Assembly: GCA_044508835.1 (NCBI GenBank)
Contig: JBIQHD010000019.1
Location: 27,077 to 91,076, forward strand
Reading direction: 5' to 3'
DNA: 64,000 nucleotides
From: JAKFDI01 sp044508835
GTDB lineage: Bacteria; Pseudomonadota; Gammaproteobacteria; Burkholderiales; Burkholderiaceae_C
Positions 56,210-64,000 of this stretch are shown here, in pieces (within the stretch, counting starts at the first letter, position 1; each line of letters opens with the position of its first letter). Below the pieces are notes generated by a model, which saw only the letters and a list, made by a program, of their open reading frames with translations, searched no databases and was not told where the DNA came from. Position numbers and translations under genes: made by a program.

Positions 56210-56317
56210 GAATCGTCCTTGGCGCGGGTGGCGCATGGGCAGGGGGCGTGGTGTTCGCGGACGGGTCGGCGCGCGCCGCCGCGGTACGGCACGGCGGCGC
56301 CCCGTCGTTCGGCAGCT

Positions 56318-56337
56318 AACTGACTGATTGGTCAGTA
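56318..56337. promoter_or_regulatory. TetR-type operator at the efflux start site
   Basis: AACTGAC (56318-56324) and GTCAGTA (56331-56337) form a near-perfect inverted repeat with a 6-base centre (ACTGAC-TGATTG-GTCAGT). This pattern is typical of TetR/AcrR-family operators next to efflux genes. It covers the predicted transcription start and touches the -10 of the efflux promoter, as expected for repression. Confidence 0.65.
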
Positions 56338-56365
56338 ATGTATTCACGGGACTGCGCAGTGTCAA
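56337..56365 (-). promoter_or_regulatory. Promoter of the RND efflux operon
   Basis: On the minus strand a perfect TTGACA (56360-56365) and TACATT (56337-56342) are exactly 17 bases apart. The start would be near 56330, inside the operator, about 120 bases before the adaptor gene. This is the best sigma-70 promoter in the window. Confidence 0.75.
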
Positions 56366-56415
56366 TTGCGCGCGGGCCCGCCGCGCGGGCCGTCTCCCTA
56401 GGCCGGCAGTGGACA

Positions 56416-57279
56416 ATGCGCGCCGTGTCCGTCGATCACTACGAAAACTTTCCGGTCGCCTCCGTGCTGTGCCCGCCGCGGCTGCGCCCGGCCGTGCGGG
56501 CGATCTACTGGTTCGCGCGCACCGCGGACGACATCGCCGACGAAGGCAGCGCGACGCCGGCCCGGCGCCTGGCGGAACTGGCCGACTACCGCCGCGAACT
56601 GGACGCCGCGGCGGCCGGCGCCGCACCCTCGCCGCGCTGGGCCGGCGTGTTCGCGCCGCTCGCGCGGGCCATCGCCGACTTCGCCCTGCCCGTGCCGCTG
56701 CTGCACGACCTGCTCGACGCCTTCCGGCAGGACCTGACCCAGCACCGCTACGCCGACCGCGCCGAGCTCCTCGCCTACTGCCGCCGCTCGGCCAACCCCG
56801 TGGGGCGGCTGCTGCTGCACCTGTACGGCGTCGACGGCGAGGCCGCCCTGCGCCGCTCCGACGCCGTCTGCTCGGCGCTGCAGCTCGTCAACTTCTGGCA
56901 GGACCTGCGCACCGACACCTCGCGCGGCCGCGTCTACCCGCCGCTGGCCGACTGCGCGCGCCACGGCGTCGCGCCACAGTCGCTGCTGCAGCACGAGGAC
57001 GGCCCGGCCGTGCGCCACCTCATGGCCGACCTGTGCCGCTGGGCGCGCACGCTGATGGACGAGGGCGCGCCGCTCGTGCACGCCCTGCCCGGCCGCGCCG
57101 GCTGGGAGCTGCGGCTCGTGGTGCAGGGCGGCCTGCGGGTGCTCGACAAGATCGAGGCCGGCGGCTTCGACACCCTGCGCGCGCGGCCCCGGCTCCGCTG
57201 GCACGACGGCCCCCGCCTGCTGTGGCGGGCCGCGCGCATGACGCCATCCACGACCGGCCCGGCGAGAATCCCTGCATGA
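56416..57279 (+). CDS. hpnC: Squalene synthase HpnC (hydroxysqualene synthase step)
   Basis: HpnC, HpnD and HpnE together make squalene from farnesyl diphosphate. HpnD forms presqualene diphosphate and HpnC converts it to hydroxysqualene. The 287-residue protein is a head-to-head prenyl synthase with the two Asp motifs: DDIADE at 38-43 and DLRTD at 163-167. It begins with the family's VDHYENFPVASVLCPP. The frame is open earlier, but the ATG at 56416 fits the family. It overlaps hpnD by four bases (ATGA). Confidence 0.92.
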   Translation: MRAVSVDHYENFPVASVLCPPRLRPAVRAIYWFARTADDIADEGSATPARRLAELADYRRELDAAAAGAAPSPRWAGVFAPLARAIADFALPVPLLHDLLDAFRQDLTQHRYADRAELLAYCRRSANPVGRLLLHLYGVDGEAALRRSDAVCSALQLVNFWQDLRTDTSRGRVYPPLADCARHGVAPQSLLQHEDGPAVRHLMADLCRWARTLMDEGAPLVHALPGRAGWELRLVVQGGLRVLDKIEAGGFDTLRARPRLRWHDGPRLLWRAARMTPSTTGPARIPA

Positions 57280-58124
57280 CGCCCGAGCAGTACGTCCAGG
57301 ACAAGGCGGTGCAGAGCGGCTCCAGCTTCTACTACGCCTTCCAGTTCCTGCCGCCGCCGCGGCGCGCGGCGATCACGGCCTTCTACGCCTTCTGCCGCGA
57401 AGTGGACGACGTGGTCGACGAGGTCAGCGACCCGGCGGTGGCCGCCACCAAGCTCGCCTGGTGGCGCAAGGAAGTGGCCGAGACCTTCGCCGGCCGCCCG
57501 AGCCACCCCGCCATGAAGGCGCTGGTGCCGCACATCGGGCCCTACGCCATCGAGGCGCGGCACCTCGTCGCCGTGATCGAGGGCTGCCAGACCGACCTGG
57601 AGCAGACGCGCTTCCTCGACTACGCCGGGCTCGCACGCTACTGCCACCTGGTGGCGGGCATCGTCGGCGAGGTGGCGGCCAACATCTTCGGCCGCACGAG
57701 CGACGCCACGGTGCAGTACGCGCACCGGCTCGGCCTCGCGATGCAGCTGACCAACATCATCCGCGACGTGGGCGACGACGCCCGGCGCGGGCGCATCTAC
57801 CTGCCGGTGTCGGAGCTGCAGCAGTTCGACGTGAAGGCGCACGAGATCCTCCAGCGCTCGGCGCCCTACGGCTACAGCGAGCGCTTCACCGCGCTCATGC
57901 GCTTCCAGGCCGAGCGCGCGCACCGCCTCTACGACGAGGCGCTCGCGCTGCTGCCCGAGGCGGACCGCCGCCCGCAGAAGCCCGGGCTGATGATGGCCAA
58001 CATCTACCGCACCCTGCTGCGCGAGATCGAATCCGAAGACTTCCGCGTGCTGCACCAGCGCATCTCGCTCACGCCGGTGCGCAAGCTGTGGATCGCGATG
58101 CGGACCAACTGGCGTGGCCGCTGA
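57276..58124 (+). CDS. hpnD: Presqualene diphosphate synthase HpnD
   Basis: Condenses two farnesyl diphosphates into presqualene diphosphate. The 282-residue protein has the Asp motifs CREVDDVVDE (40-49) and NIIRDVGDDARRGRIYLP (160-177), the latter with the RGR-YLP pattern of HpnD. The ATG overlaps the hpnC stop, and the stop overlaps hpnE by 11 bases, so the three genes are tightly coupled. Confidence 0.95.
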   Translation: MTPEQYVQDKAVQSGSSFYYAFQFLPPPRRAAITAFYAFCREVDDVVDEVSDPAVAATKLAWWRKEVAETFAGRPSHPAMKALVPHIGPYAIEARHLVAVIEGCQTDLEQTRFLDYAGLARYCHLVAGIVGEVAANIFGRTSDATVQYAHRLGLAMQLTNIIRDVGDDARRGRIYLPVSELQQFDVKAHEILQRSAPYGYSERFTALMRFQAERAHRLYDEALALLPEADRRPQKPGLMMANIYRTLLREIESEDFRVLHQRISLTPVRKLWIAMRTNWRGR

Positions 58125-59397
58125 GCGCGGCCTTGCGGTCGCCGTGGTGGGCGGCGGCTGGGCGGGGCTGGCCGCCGCGGTGCAGGCCGTGCGGCGCGCG
58201 CACCGCGTCACGCTGTTCGAGATGGCGCCGCAGCTCGGCGGCCGGGCGCGCAGCGTCGACGGGCCGGTGGCGCTGGACAACGGCCAGCACATCCTCATCG
58301 GCGCCTACACCGAGACGCTGGGCCTGATGCGCACGGTCGGCGTGGCGCCGGCCGACGTCCTGCTGCGCATGCCGCTGCACCTGTGCGACGCGCAGGGCCG
58401 CGGGCTGCGCCTGCCGGGCGGCGCGCCGCTGCCGGCGTTCGTGCGCGGCGTGCTGGCGCAGGATGCGTGGCCCCTGGGCGAGCGGCTGCGGCTGCTGGCC
58501 GTGGCAGGCGGCTGGGGGTTGCGCCGCTTCGACTGCGCGGCCGACGCCACCGTCGAATCGCTCGCCCGGCATCTGCCGGCCCGGATACGGCGCGATCTCG
58601 TCGAGCCCCTGTGCGTGGCGGCGCTCAACACGCCGGCGGCCGAGGCCAGCGGCCAGGTGTTTCTTCGCGTCCTGCGCGACGCCCTCTTCGCCGGCCCCGG
58701 CTCGTCCGACCTGCTGCTGCCGCGGCGCCGGCTGAGCGAGCTGCTGCCGGACGCGGCGGAACGGTGGCTCGGCCGGCACGGCGCCGCGATCCTGCGCTCG
58801 CACCGGGTGGATTCGATCGAACGCCGGACGACGGGCTGGCACGTCGACGGGCAGGCGTTCGACCATGTGGTGCTGGCCGCCAGCGCCGCCGAAGCCGCCC
58901 GCCTGGCCCGGCCGATCGACGCGGGCTGGTCGGCCCGTGCGGCGGCGCTGCGCTACGAGCCCATCGTCACCGTCTACCTGCGCAGCGCCGGCACCGTGCT
59001 GCCCAAGCCGATGCTGACGCTGGCGGCCGACGCGGCCCGGCGGCCCGCGCAGTTCGTCTTCGACCTCGGCCGGCTCGGCGGCGAGCCGGGGCTGCTCGCG
59101 TTCGTGATCAGCGGCGCGCAGCCCTGGGTCGACCGCGGCGCCGATGCCACACGCGAGGCCGTGCAGGCGCAGGCCCGCGCCGCGCTCGGGCCGCTGCTGC
59201 GCGGCCCGCTGGAACCGGTGCGCCTGCTCACCGAGAAGCGCGCCACCTTCCGCTGCACGCCGGGCCTGGACCGGCCGGGGCGCGACATCGCGCCCGGCCT
59301 TCGGGCCGCGGGCGACTACGTGGCCGGGCCGTATCCGGCGACGATCGAAGGGGCCGTGCGCGCGGGCCTCGCGGCCGTGCCCGCGCCGGTGCCCTGA
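58114..59397 (+). CDS. hpnE: Hydroxysqualene dehydroxylase HpnE
   Basis: A FAD-dependent amine-oxidase-fold enzyme that reduces hydroxysqualene to squalene. The 427-residue protein has the N-terminal dinucleotide motif VVGGGWAGLAAA (11-22), the second ALDNGQHILIGAY motif specific to HpnE, and the C-terminal AGDYVAGPYPATIEGAVRAG that closes the FAD site. It starts with GTG inside the end of hpnD. No squalene-hopene cyclase follows, so the end product cannot be told from this window. Confidence 0.94.
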   Translation: MAAERGLAVAVVGGGWAGLAAAVQAVRRAHRVTLFEMAPQLGGRARSVDGPVALDNGQHILIGAYTETLGLMRTVGVAPADVLLRMPLHLCDAQGRGLRLPGGAPLPAFVRGVLAQDAWPLGERLRLLAVAGGWGLRRFDCAADATVESLARHLPARIRRDLVEPLCVAALNTPAAEASGQVFLRVLRDALFAGPGSSDLLLPRRRLSELLPDAAERWLGRHGAAILRSHRVDSIERRTTGWHVDGQAFDHVVLAASAAEAARLARPIDAGWSARAAALRYEPIVTVYLRSAGTVLPKPMLTLAADAARRPAQFVFDLGRLGGEPGLLAFVISGAQPWVDRGADATREAVQAQARAALGPLLRGPLEPVRLLTEKRATFRCTPGLDRPGRDIAPGLRAAGDYVAGPYPATIEGAVRAGLAAVPAPVP

Positions 59398-59489
59398 TCC
59401 TTCATCGCGAGGTTTCCTCCCCCGGCTTCGCCCTCCCGGGATGCAGCCTCATCTTTCGCCATGCAAAAATAAGGGCGAATTCGGAGAGA

Positions 59490-60302
59490 ATGCCCCGCAT
59501 GAAGCACACCGAACCGAAGGTTCCGGCCATCCAGGTGCTCGAACGCACGTTCCTGCTGCTCGACATCCTGGCGTCCTATCCCGACCCGGTTTCCCTCAAG
59601 CTCATCAGCGAGCAGACCGGGCTGCATCCTTCCACGGCGCACCGCATCCTGAACGACCTGACGATCGGCCGCTTCGTCGACCGCCCGCAGGCCGGCAGCT
59701 ACCGGCTCGGCATGCGGCTGCTGGAGCTGGGCAACCTGGTCAAGGCGCGCCTGGACGTGCGCGACGCGGCGCTCGGCCCGATGCGCGAACTGCACAAGGT
59801 GACGCACCAGCCGGTCAACCTGTCGATGCGCCAGGGCGACGAGATCGTCTACATCGAGCGCACCTACAGCGAACGCTCCGGCATGCAGGTGGTGCGGGCG
59901 ATCGGCGGGCGCGCGCCGCTGCACCTCACGTCGGTCGGCAAGCTGTTCCTCGCGCACGACGACGCGCAGCGCGTGCGCGCCTACGCCACGCGCACCGGGC
60001 TCGCCGGCCACACGCGCAACAGCATCACCACGCTCGGCGCGCTCGAGCGCGAGCTCACCAAGGTGGCGAGCCAGGGCACGGCGCGCGACGACGAGGAGCT
60101 CGAGCTCGGCGTGCGCTGCCTCGCGGCCGGCATCCTCGACGACCAGGGCAAGCTGGTCGCGGGGCTGTCGATCTCGGCGCCGGCCGACCGGCTGGAGGAA
60201 GGCTGGATGGAGCGGCTCAAGACCACGGCCGCGCAGATCTCGGCCGCGCTCGGCTACCGCGCGCCGGCGCCGGGCGCCTCCACCGTCCACTCGCTCAAGT
60301 AG
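59490..60302 (+). CDS. IclR family transcriptional regulator
   Basis: A 270-residue regulator with an N-terminal winged helix (about 15-75, ISEQTGLHPSTAHRILNDLTIGRFVDR) and a C-terminal IclR effector domain (about 90-255, GRAPLHLTSVGKLFLAHD and LGVRCLAAGILDDQGKLVAGLSIS). A second ATG three codons later is an alternative start; GGAG sits closely before the first. It is in line after hpnE, 92 bases away, and converges on the peptidase gene. Its target is unknown. Confidence 0.92.
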   Translation: MPRMKHTEPKVPAIQVLERTFLLLDILASYPDPVSLKLISEQTGLHPSTAHRILNDLTIGRFVDRPQAGSYRLGMRLLELGNLVKARLDVRDAALGPMRELHKVTHQPVNLSMRQGDEIVYIERTYSERSGMQVVRAIGGRAPLHLTSVGKLFLAHDDAQRVRAYATRTGLAGHTRNSITTLGALERELTKVASQGTARDDEELELGVRCLAAGILDDQGKLVAGLSISAPADRLEEGWMERLKTTAAQISAALGYRAPAPGASTVHSLK

Positions 60303-60321
60303 CGGGCCGCGGGGCGGAACG

Positions 60322-60348
60322 AAAAAAGGCCCGGCAACGCCGGGCCTT
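60322..60348 (-). terminator. Terminator between IclR gene and pbpG
   Basis: A perfect 10-bp GC-rich stem (60326-60335 and 60339-60348) with a 3-base loop is followed by TTTTTT on the minus strand. It ends pbpG strongly; the plus strand has only TT, so it serves the IclR gene less well. Confidence 0.85.
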
Positions 60349-60375
60349 CCTGCATGCCTGCCGGCCCTCGCCGGC

Positions 60376-61401
60376 TCACTGGGCGATCTTCGTCGCCGTG
60401 TGCGCGGACGCGGTGCGCGTCGCGTTCTCGAGCAGCCAGTCGCGCATGCGGTTGGCGTCGCCGATGCGCGAGTACTTGCCCGTCGAATCGAGGAACACCA
60501 TGATGAGCTTGCGGCCCAGCATCTCGGCCTGCATCACCAGGCAGCGGCCGGCCTCGGAGATGTAGCCGGTCTTCTGCAGGCCGATCTCCCAGGTCGGGTC
60601 GCGCACCAGGCCGTTGGTGGTGCGGTACTGGAGCTGCCGGTTGCCCACTTCCACCTGGTATTCGGTCGAGGTCGACAGCTCGCGGATGAGCTCCACCTCG
60701 TAGGCCGCCTTCACCAGCGTCGCCAGGTCGCGTGCGCTCGACTGGTTGGCGCTCGACAGGCCGGTGGGCTCCACGTAGCGCGTGTGGCTCATGCCGAGCT
60801 CTTCAGCCTTGCGGTTCATCTCGCGCACGAACGCGTCGAGCCCGCCGGGATAGTGGCGCCCGAGCGCGCTCGCGGCGCGGTTCTCGGACGACATCAGCGC
60901 CAGGTGCAGCATCTCGCCGCGCGTGAGCTGCGTGCCGACGCGCAGGCGCGAGCGGCTGCCCTTCTCGGTGTCGACGTCGGCCTGCGTGATGGTCAGCACC
61001 TCGTCGAGCGGCTGGCCCGCCTGCGTCACCACCAGCGCGGTCATCAGCTTGGTGAGCGAGGCGATGGGCAGCACTGCCTTGGCGTTCTTGGCGAACAGCA
61101 CCTCGTCGGTGTCCTGGTCGAGCACCAGGGCGACGGCGGACTTGAGGTCGGCCTCGTCCGGCGTGAGGTGCAGCCCCGCGATCTGGCCGAAGGACAGCCG
61201 CGCGGCCGACTGGGCCGCGGGGGCCGTCTTGATGCGCGGCGCCGACTTGCGCGCGCGCGGGGCCGGCTTGGCGGCGACGCTCTTCTTCGCGCTGGCGTGG
61301 ACGCGCTTCTTCGACTGCGCCGCATGGGCCGGGTTGGCGAACATCACCGCGGCGGCCACGGCCATCACGACAACGGATGCGAATCTTGACCAGAACTTCA
61401 C
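60376..61401 (-). CDS. pbpG: D-alanyl-D-alanine endopeptidase (PBP7-type)
   Basis: A periplasmic low-molecular-weight penicillin-binding protein of the S11 family, cutting D-Ala-DAP cross-links or trimming peptidoglycan. The 341-residue protein has a signal peptide (about 1-28, cut after AHA), a basic Lys/Ala-rich linker (about 30-68) and the three active-site motifs SLTK (115-118), SEN (172-174) and KTG (277-279). A GTG start at 61401 was chosen: GGGGG lies five bases before it and the signal peptide then begins MKFWSRF. A good promoter lies at 61427-61455. Confidence 0.92.
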   Translation of the reverse strand: MKFWSRFASVVVMAVAAAVMFANPAHAAQSKKRVHASAKKSVAAKPAPRARKSAPRIKTAPAAQSAARLSFGQIAGLHLTPDEADLKSAVALVLDQDTDEVLFAKNAKAVLPIASLTKLMTALVVTQAGQPLDEVLTITQADVDTEKGSRSRLRVGTQLTRGEMLHLALMSSENRAASALGRHYPGGLDAFVREMNRKAEELGMSHTRYVEPTGLSSANQSSARDLATLVKAAYEVELIRELSTSTEYQVEVGNRQLQYRTTNGLVRDPTWEIGLQKTGYISEAGRCLVMQAEMLGRKLIMVFLDSTGKYSRIGDANRMRDWLLENATRTASAHTATKIAQ

Positions 61402-61426
61402 GTCAACCCCCACTCACGATGGCGAA

Positions 61427-61455
61427 AGTGTAGGTGAACGCAAAAATCTGCACAA
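61427..61455 (-). promoter_or_regulatory. Promoter of pbpG
   Basis: On the minus strand TTGTGC (61450-61455) and TACACT (61427-61432) are 17 bases apart in an A+T-rich stretch. The start would be near 61420, about 20 bases before the start codon. Confidence 0.55.
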
Positions 61456-61518
61456 GATCAAAAACTTACGCGCGACTCCTCAAGTGCCGTCTTGATTGCC
61501 ACAGTTGTGACCGATTGC

Positions 61519-63060
61519 TCAGCCCTGGGCCGCCACGCGTTCCGTCTTGCTGTGCAGCTTGTTCAATGCCGCCAGATAGGCCTTGGCGGACGCCACGACG
61601 ATGTCCGGATCGGCCCCCACGCCATTGACGACCCGCCCGCCATGCTGTAGCCGGACCGTCACCTCGCCCTGCGATTCTGTGCTGCCGGAGGTGATGGCAT
61701 TGACCGAGTACAGCAGCATTTCCGCGCCAGATTGGAGCTTCGACTCGATGGCCTTGAGCGTGGCGTCCACCGGCCCGTTGCCGTCGCTCTCGACGCGGTG
61801 CTCGACGTTGCCGTCGGCGAAGGTGACGGCGGCATGCGGCCGCTCGCCCATCTCCGAGCGCTGCGACAGCGACAGCAGGCGGTAGTTCTCCTGCTCCGAC
61901 GTGACCGACTCGTCCATCACGAGGGCGAGGATGTCCTCGTCGAAGATGTCGCTCTTGCGGTCGGCCAGTTCCTTGAACTTGGCGAAGGCGGCGTTGACCT
62001 CGGCCTCCGACTCGAGCGCCACGCCGAGCTCCTGCAGCCGCTGCTTGAAGGCGTTGCGGCCCGAGAGCTTGCCGAGCACGATCTTGTTCGCGCTCCAGCC
62101 CACGTCCTCGGCGCGCATGATCTCGTAGGTGTCGCGCGCCTTGAGCACGCCGTCCTGGTGGATGCCCGAGGCGTGCGCGAAGGCGTTGGCGCCCACCACG
62201 GCCTTGTTCGGCTGCACCACGAAGCCGGTGGTCTGCGCCACCAGCCGCGAGGCCGGCACGATCTGCGTGGCGTCGATGCCGAGCTCGAGGCCGAAGTAGT
62301 CGCGGCGCGTCTTCACCGCCATCACCACTTCTTCGAGCGAGCAGTTGCCCGCCCGCTCGCCGAGGCCGTTGATGGTGCATTCCACCTGGCGCGCGCCGCC
62401 GATCTTCACGCCGGCCAGCGAGTTGGCCACCGCCATGCCGAGGTCGTTGTGGCAGTGCACCGACCACACCGCCTTGTCGGCGTTGGGAATGCGCTCGCGC
62501 AGGCTGCGGATGAAGTGGCCGTAGAGCTCGGGGATGGCGTAGCCCACGGTGTCGGGCAGGTTGATGGTGGTCGCGCCTTCGGCGATGACGGCCTCGATCA
62601 CGCGGCAGAGGAAGTCGGGGTCGGAGCGGTAGCCGTCCTCGGGCGAGAACTCGACGTCCTCGCAGACGTTGCGCGCGAAGCGCACCGCCAGCTTCGCCTG
62701 CTCGAACACCTGCTCGGGCGTCATGCGCAGCTTCTTCTCCATGTGCAGCGCGCTGGTGGCGATGAAGGTGTGGATGCGCGAGCGCGCCGCGCCCTGCAGC
62801 GCCTCGGCCGCGCGGCTGATGTCGCGGTCGTTGGCGCGCGCGAGCGAGCACACCGTCGATTCGCGCACCTGCGCGGCGATGGCCTTCACCGCCTCGAAGT
62901 CGCCGTTGCTCGACGCCGCGAAGCCCGCCTCGATGACGTCGACGCGCAGCCGCTCGAGCTGGCGCGCGATGCGCAGCTTCTCGTCGCGCGTCATCGAAGC
63001 GCCCGGGGATTGTTCGCCGTCGCGCAGCGTGGTGTCGAAGATGATCAGCTTGTCGGTCAT
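61519..63060 (-). CDS. leuA: 2-isopropylmalate synthase (LeuA type 1)
   Basis: Joins acetyl-CoA and 2-oxoisovalerate, the first step of leucine synthesis. The 513-residue protein starts MTDKLIIFDTTLRDGEQSPG, has the metal-binding HCHND motif near residue 203, the GLGERAGNCSLEE motif, and the complete C-terminal LeuA_dimer regulatory domain that binds leucine (about 385-513). A second synthase of a different type lies 35 bases upstream on the same strand. Citramalate synthase activity cannot be excluded by sequence alone. Confidence 0.93.
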   Translation of the reverse strand: MTDKLIIFDTTLRDGEQSPGASMTRDEKLRIARQLERLRVDVIEAGFAASSNGDFEAVKAIAAQVRESTVCSLARANDRDISRAAEALQGAARSRIHTFIATSALHMEKKLRMTPEQVFEQAKLAVRFARNVCEDVEFSPEDGYRSDPDFLCRVIEAVIAEGATTINLPDTVGYAIPELYGHFIRSLRERIPNADKAVWSVHCHNDLGMAVANSLAGVKIGGARQVECTINGLGERAGNCSLEEVVMAVKTRRDYFGLELGIDATQIVPASRLVAQTTGFVVQPNKAVVGANAFAHASGIHQDGVLKARDTYEIMRAEDVGWSANKIVLGKLSGRNAFKQRLQELGVALESEAEVNAAFAKFKELADRKSDIFDEDILALVMDESVTSEQENYRLLSLSQRSEMGERPHAAVTFADGNVEHRVESDGNGPVDATLKAIESKLQSGAEMLLYSVNAITSGSTESQGEVTVRLQHGGRVVNGVGADPDIVVASAKAYLAALNKLHSKTERVAAQG

Positions 63061-63095
63061 GGCGGCCTCCGGGGTACTTCGTCGAACTCGGAATG

Positions 63096-64000
63096 TTAGG
63101 CGAGCGCCGCGGCGCCCAGGCGCAGCACGCCGCGCCGGTTCGCGCGCTCCAGCGCCGAGACCACAGCATGCAACGAGGCCGAGACGATGTTGGCGTCGAT
63201 GCCCACGCCGAACAGCGTGAGTTCGTCGGCGACGCGCAGCTCGAGGTAGGCCACCGCCTTCGCGTCGGCGCCGCTGCCGATGGCGTGCTCGTGGTAGTCG
63301 AGCACCCGCACCGGCGTCGCGAGCTGCCGGCCGAGCCCGTCGACGAAGGCGTCGATCGGGCCGGTGCCCTCGCCCTGCACCTGCAGCACGCGCGCGCCGA
63401 TGCGCGCCGCGGCCGTCACCGCGACGCCGCCCCGGGGCGTGCTCGCGATCGCCGGCTGGTCGGCGGCGGCAGTGGCCGCCAGGCCGTACTCGCGCTCGAA
63501 GATCTGCCAGATGTCGCCGGCCGACAGCTCCTTGCCCGAGTCGTCCATCACCGACTGCACGACCTGGCTGAACTCGATCTGCAGCCGGCGCGGCAGCTCG
63601 ATGCCGTACTCGCTCTCGAGCAGGTACGAGATGCCGCCCTTGCCCGACTGGCTGTTCACGCGGATCACCGCGTCGTAGCTGCGCCCCACGTCCTTCGGGT
63701 CGATGGGCAGGTAGGGCATCTCCCACATGTCGTCCTCCCGCCGCGCGGCGAAGGCCTTCTTGATCGCGTCCTGGTGCGAGCCCGAGAACGAGGTGTAGAC
63801 CAGGTCGCCGGCATACGGATGGCGCGGATGCACCGGCAGCTGGTTGCAGTGCTCGACGCAGCGGCGCACCTCGTCGATATCGGAGAAGTCGAGGCCCGGG
63901 TCGACGCCCTGCGTGTACAGGTTCAGCGCGATGTTCACGAGGTCGACGTTGCCGGTGCGCTCGCCGTTGCCGAACAGGCAGCCCTCGATGCGGTCGGCGC
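63096..64000 (-). CDS. leuA: 2-isopropylmalate synthase, LeuA type 2, C-terminal part (partial)
   Basis: The gene enters from the right edge, so only about the last 301 residues are seen. The barrel end reads GERTGNVDLVNIALNLYTQG, then PYAGDLVYTSFSGSHQDAIKKA and LPIDPKDVGRSYDAVIRVNSQSGKGG, which mark the longer LeuA type 2 subfamily. The C-terminal regulatory domain (ALERANR end) is complete and the gene ends in TAA. It is 35 bases before the type 1 gene and likely shares its message. Confidence 0.9.
   Translation of the reverse strand, partial: ADRIEGCLFGNGERTGNVDLVNIALNLYTQGVDPGLDFSDIDEVRRCVEHCNQLPVHPRHPYAGDLVYTSFSGSHQDAIKKAFAARREDDMWEMPYLPIDPKDVGRSYDAVIRVNSQSGKGGISYLLESEYGIELPRRLQIEFSQVVQSVMDDSGKELSAGDIWQIFEREYGLAATAAADQPAIASTPRGGVAVTAAARIGARVLQVQGEGTGPIDAFVDGLGRQLATPVRVLDYHEHAIGSGADAKAVAYLELRVADELTLFGVGIDANIVSASLHAVVSALERANRRGVLRLGAAALA

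Noticed and set aside
56338..56415. 26-residue N-terminal extension of HpnC
   Set aside because: It would start inside the efflux promoter. Family similarity begins after the ATG at 56416.

Overview
The window is a compact, very GC-rich stretch of bacterial chromosome. It carries about 55 protein genes, 5 tRNA genes and no recognisable phage, plasmid, insertion sequence or CRISPR array. Gene content and order point to a betaproteobacterium of the order Burkholderiales, most likely Comamonadaceae or a close relative: purA-hisZ-DUF2065-hflC-hflK-hflX-hfq-der-bamB-yfgM-hisS-ispG-rodZ-pilW-rlmN-ndk, odhA-odhB-lpd, tig-clpP-clpX-lon, and bamD divergent from rluD. The placement is by family knowledge and gene order, not by a search.

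Layout. Bases 1-1003 hold the start of tsf and all of rpsB on the minus strand. An amidase and the bifunctional NAD(P)HX repair enzyme nnr follow on the plus strand (1184-4157), facing rnr. A tRNA-Leu(CAG) lies at 6456. From 6677 to 27253 there is one long minus-strand series: nucleotide and histidine genes (a phosphoribosyltransferase, purA, hisZ), the HflKC membrane complex with HflX and Hfq, envelope and translation genes (der, bamB, yfgM, hisS, ispG, rodZ, pilW, rlmN), ndk, then rluB, scpB and rluD. bamD is divergent at 27295 and faces a DinG-type helicase. A PP2C phosphatase (30406) faces a small secreted protein, zapE, lpd, a small drug-resistance transporter and the 2-oxoglutarate dehydrogenase genes odhB and odhA.

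Bases 38952-44977 hold a nitronate-monooxygenase-like protein, a large acyl-CoA dehydrogenase, both electron-transfer flavoprotein subunits and an MFS transporter. A three-tRNA cluster (Leu-UAA, Cys, Gly) precedes the proteostasis block lon, clpX, clpP, tig, with a fifth tRNA (Leu-UAG) just upstream of tig. An RND efflux pair (51838-56209) has a clear repressor-type promoter/operator and is divergent from the squalene genes hpnC-hpnD-hpnE. The right end has an IclR regulator, a PBP7-type peptidoglycan hydrolase, and two different 2-isopropylmalate synthase genes side by side, the second cut by the window edge.

No clearly new biological system is visible; nearly all of the window is conserved housekeeping DNA. 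The most unusual points are regulatory or organisational: an efflux promoter whose operator covers the start site while no repressor gene is nearby, a tRNA promoter embedded in the lon terminator, a heat-shock-like promoter overlapping an inverted repeat before lon, an SMR exporter inside the 2-oxoglutarate dehydrogenase operon, paired leuA paralogues, and a repeat-bearing scar behind tRNA-Leu(CAG). Start codons were moved from the longest reading frame wherever a ribosome binding site or family alignment favoured a later start.
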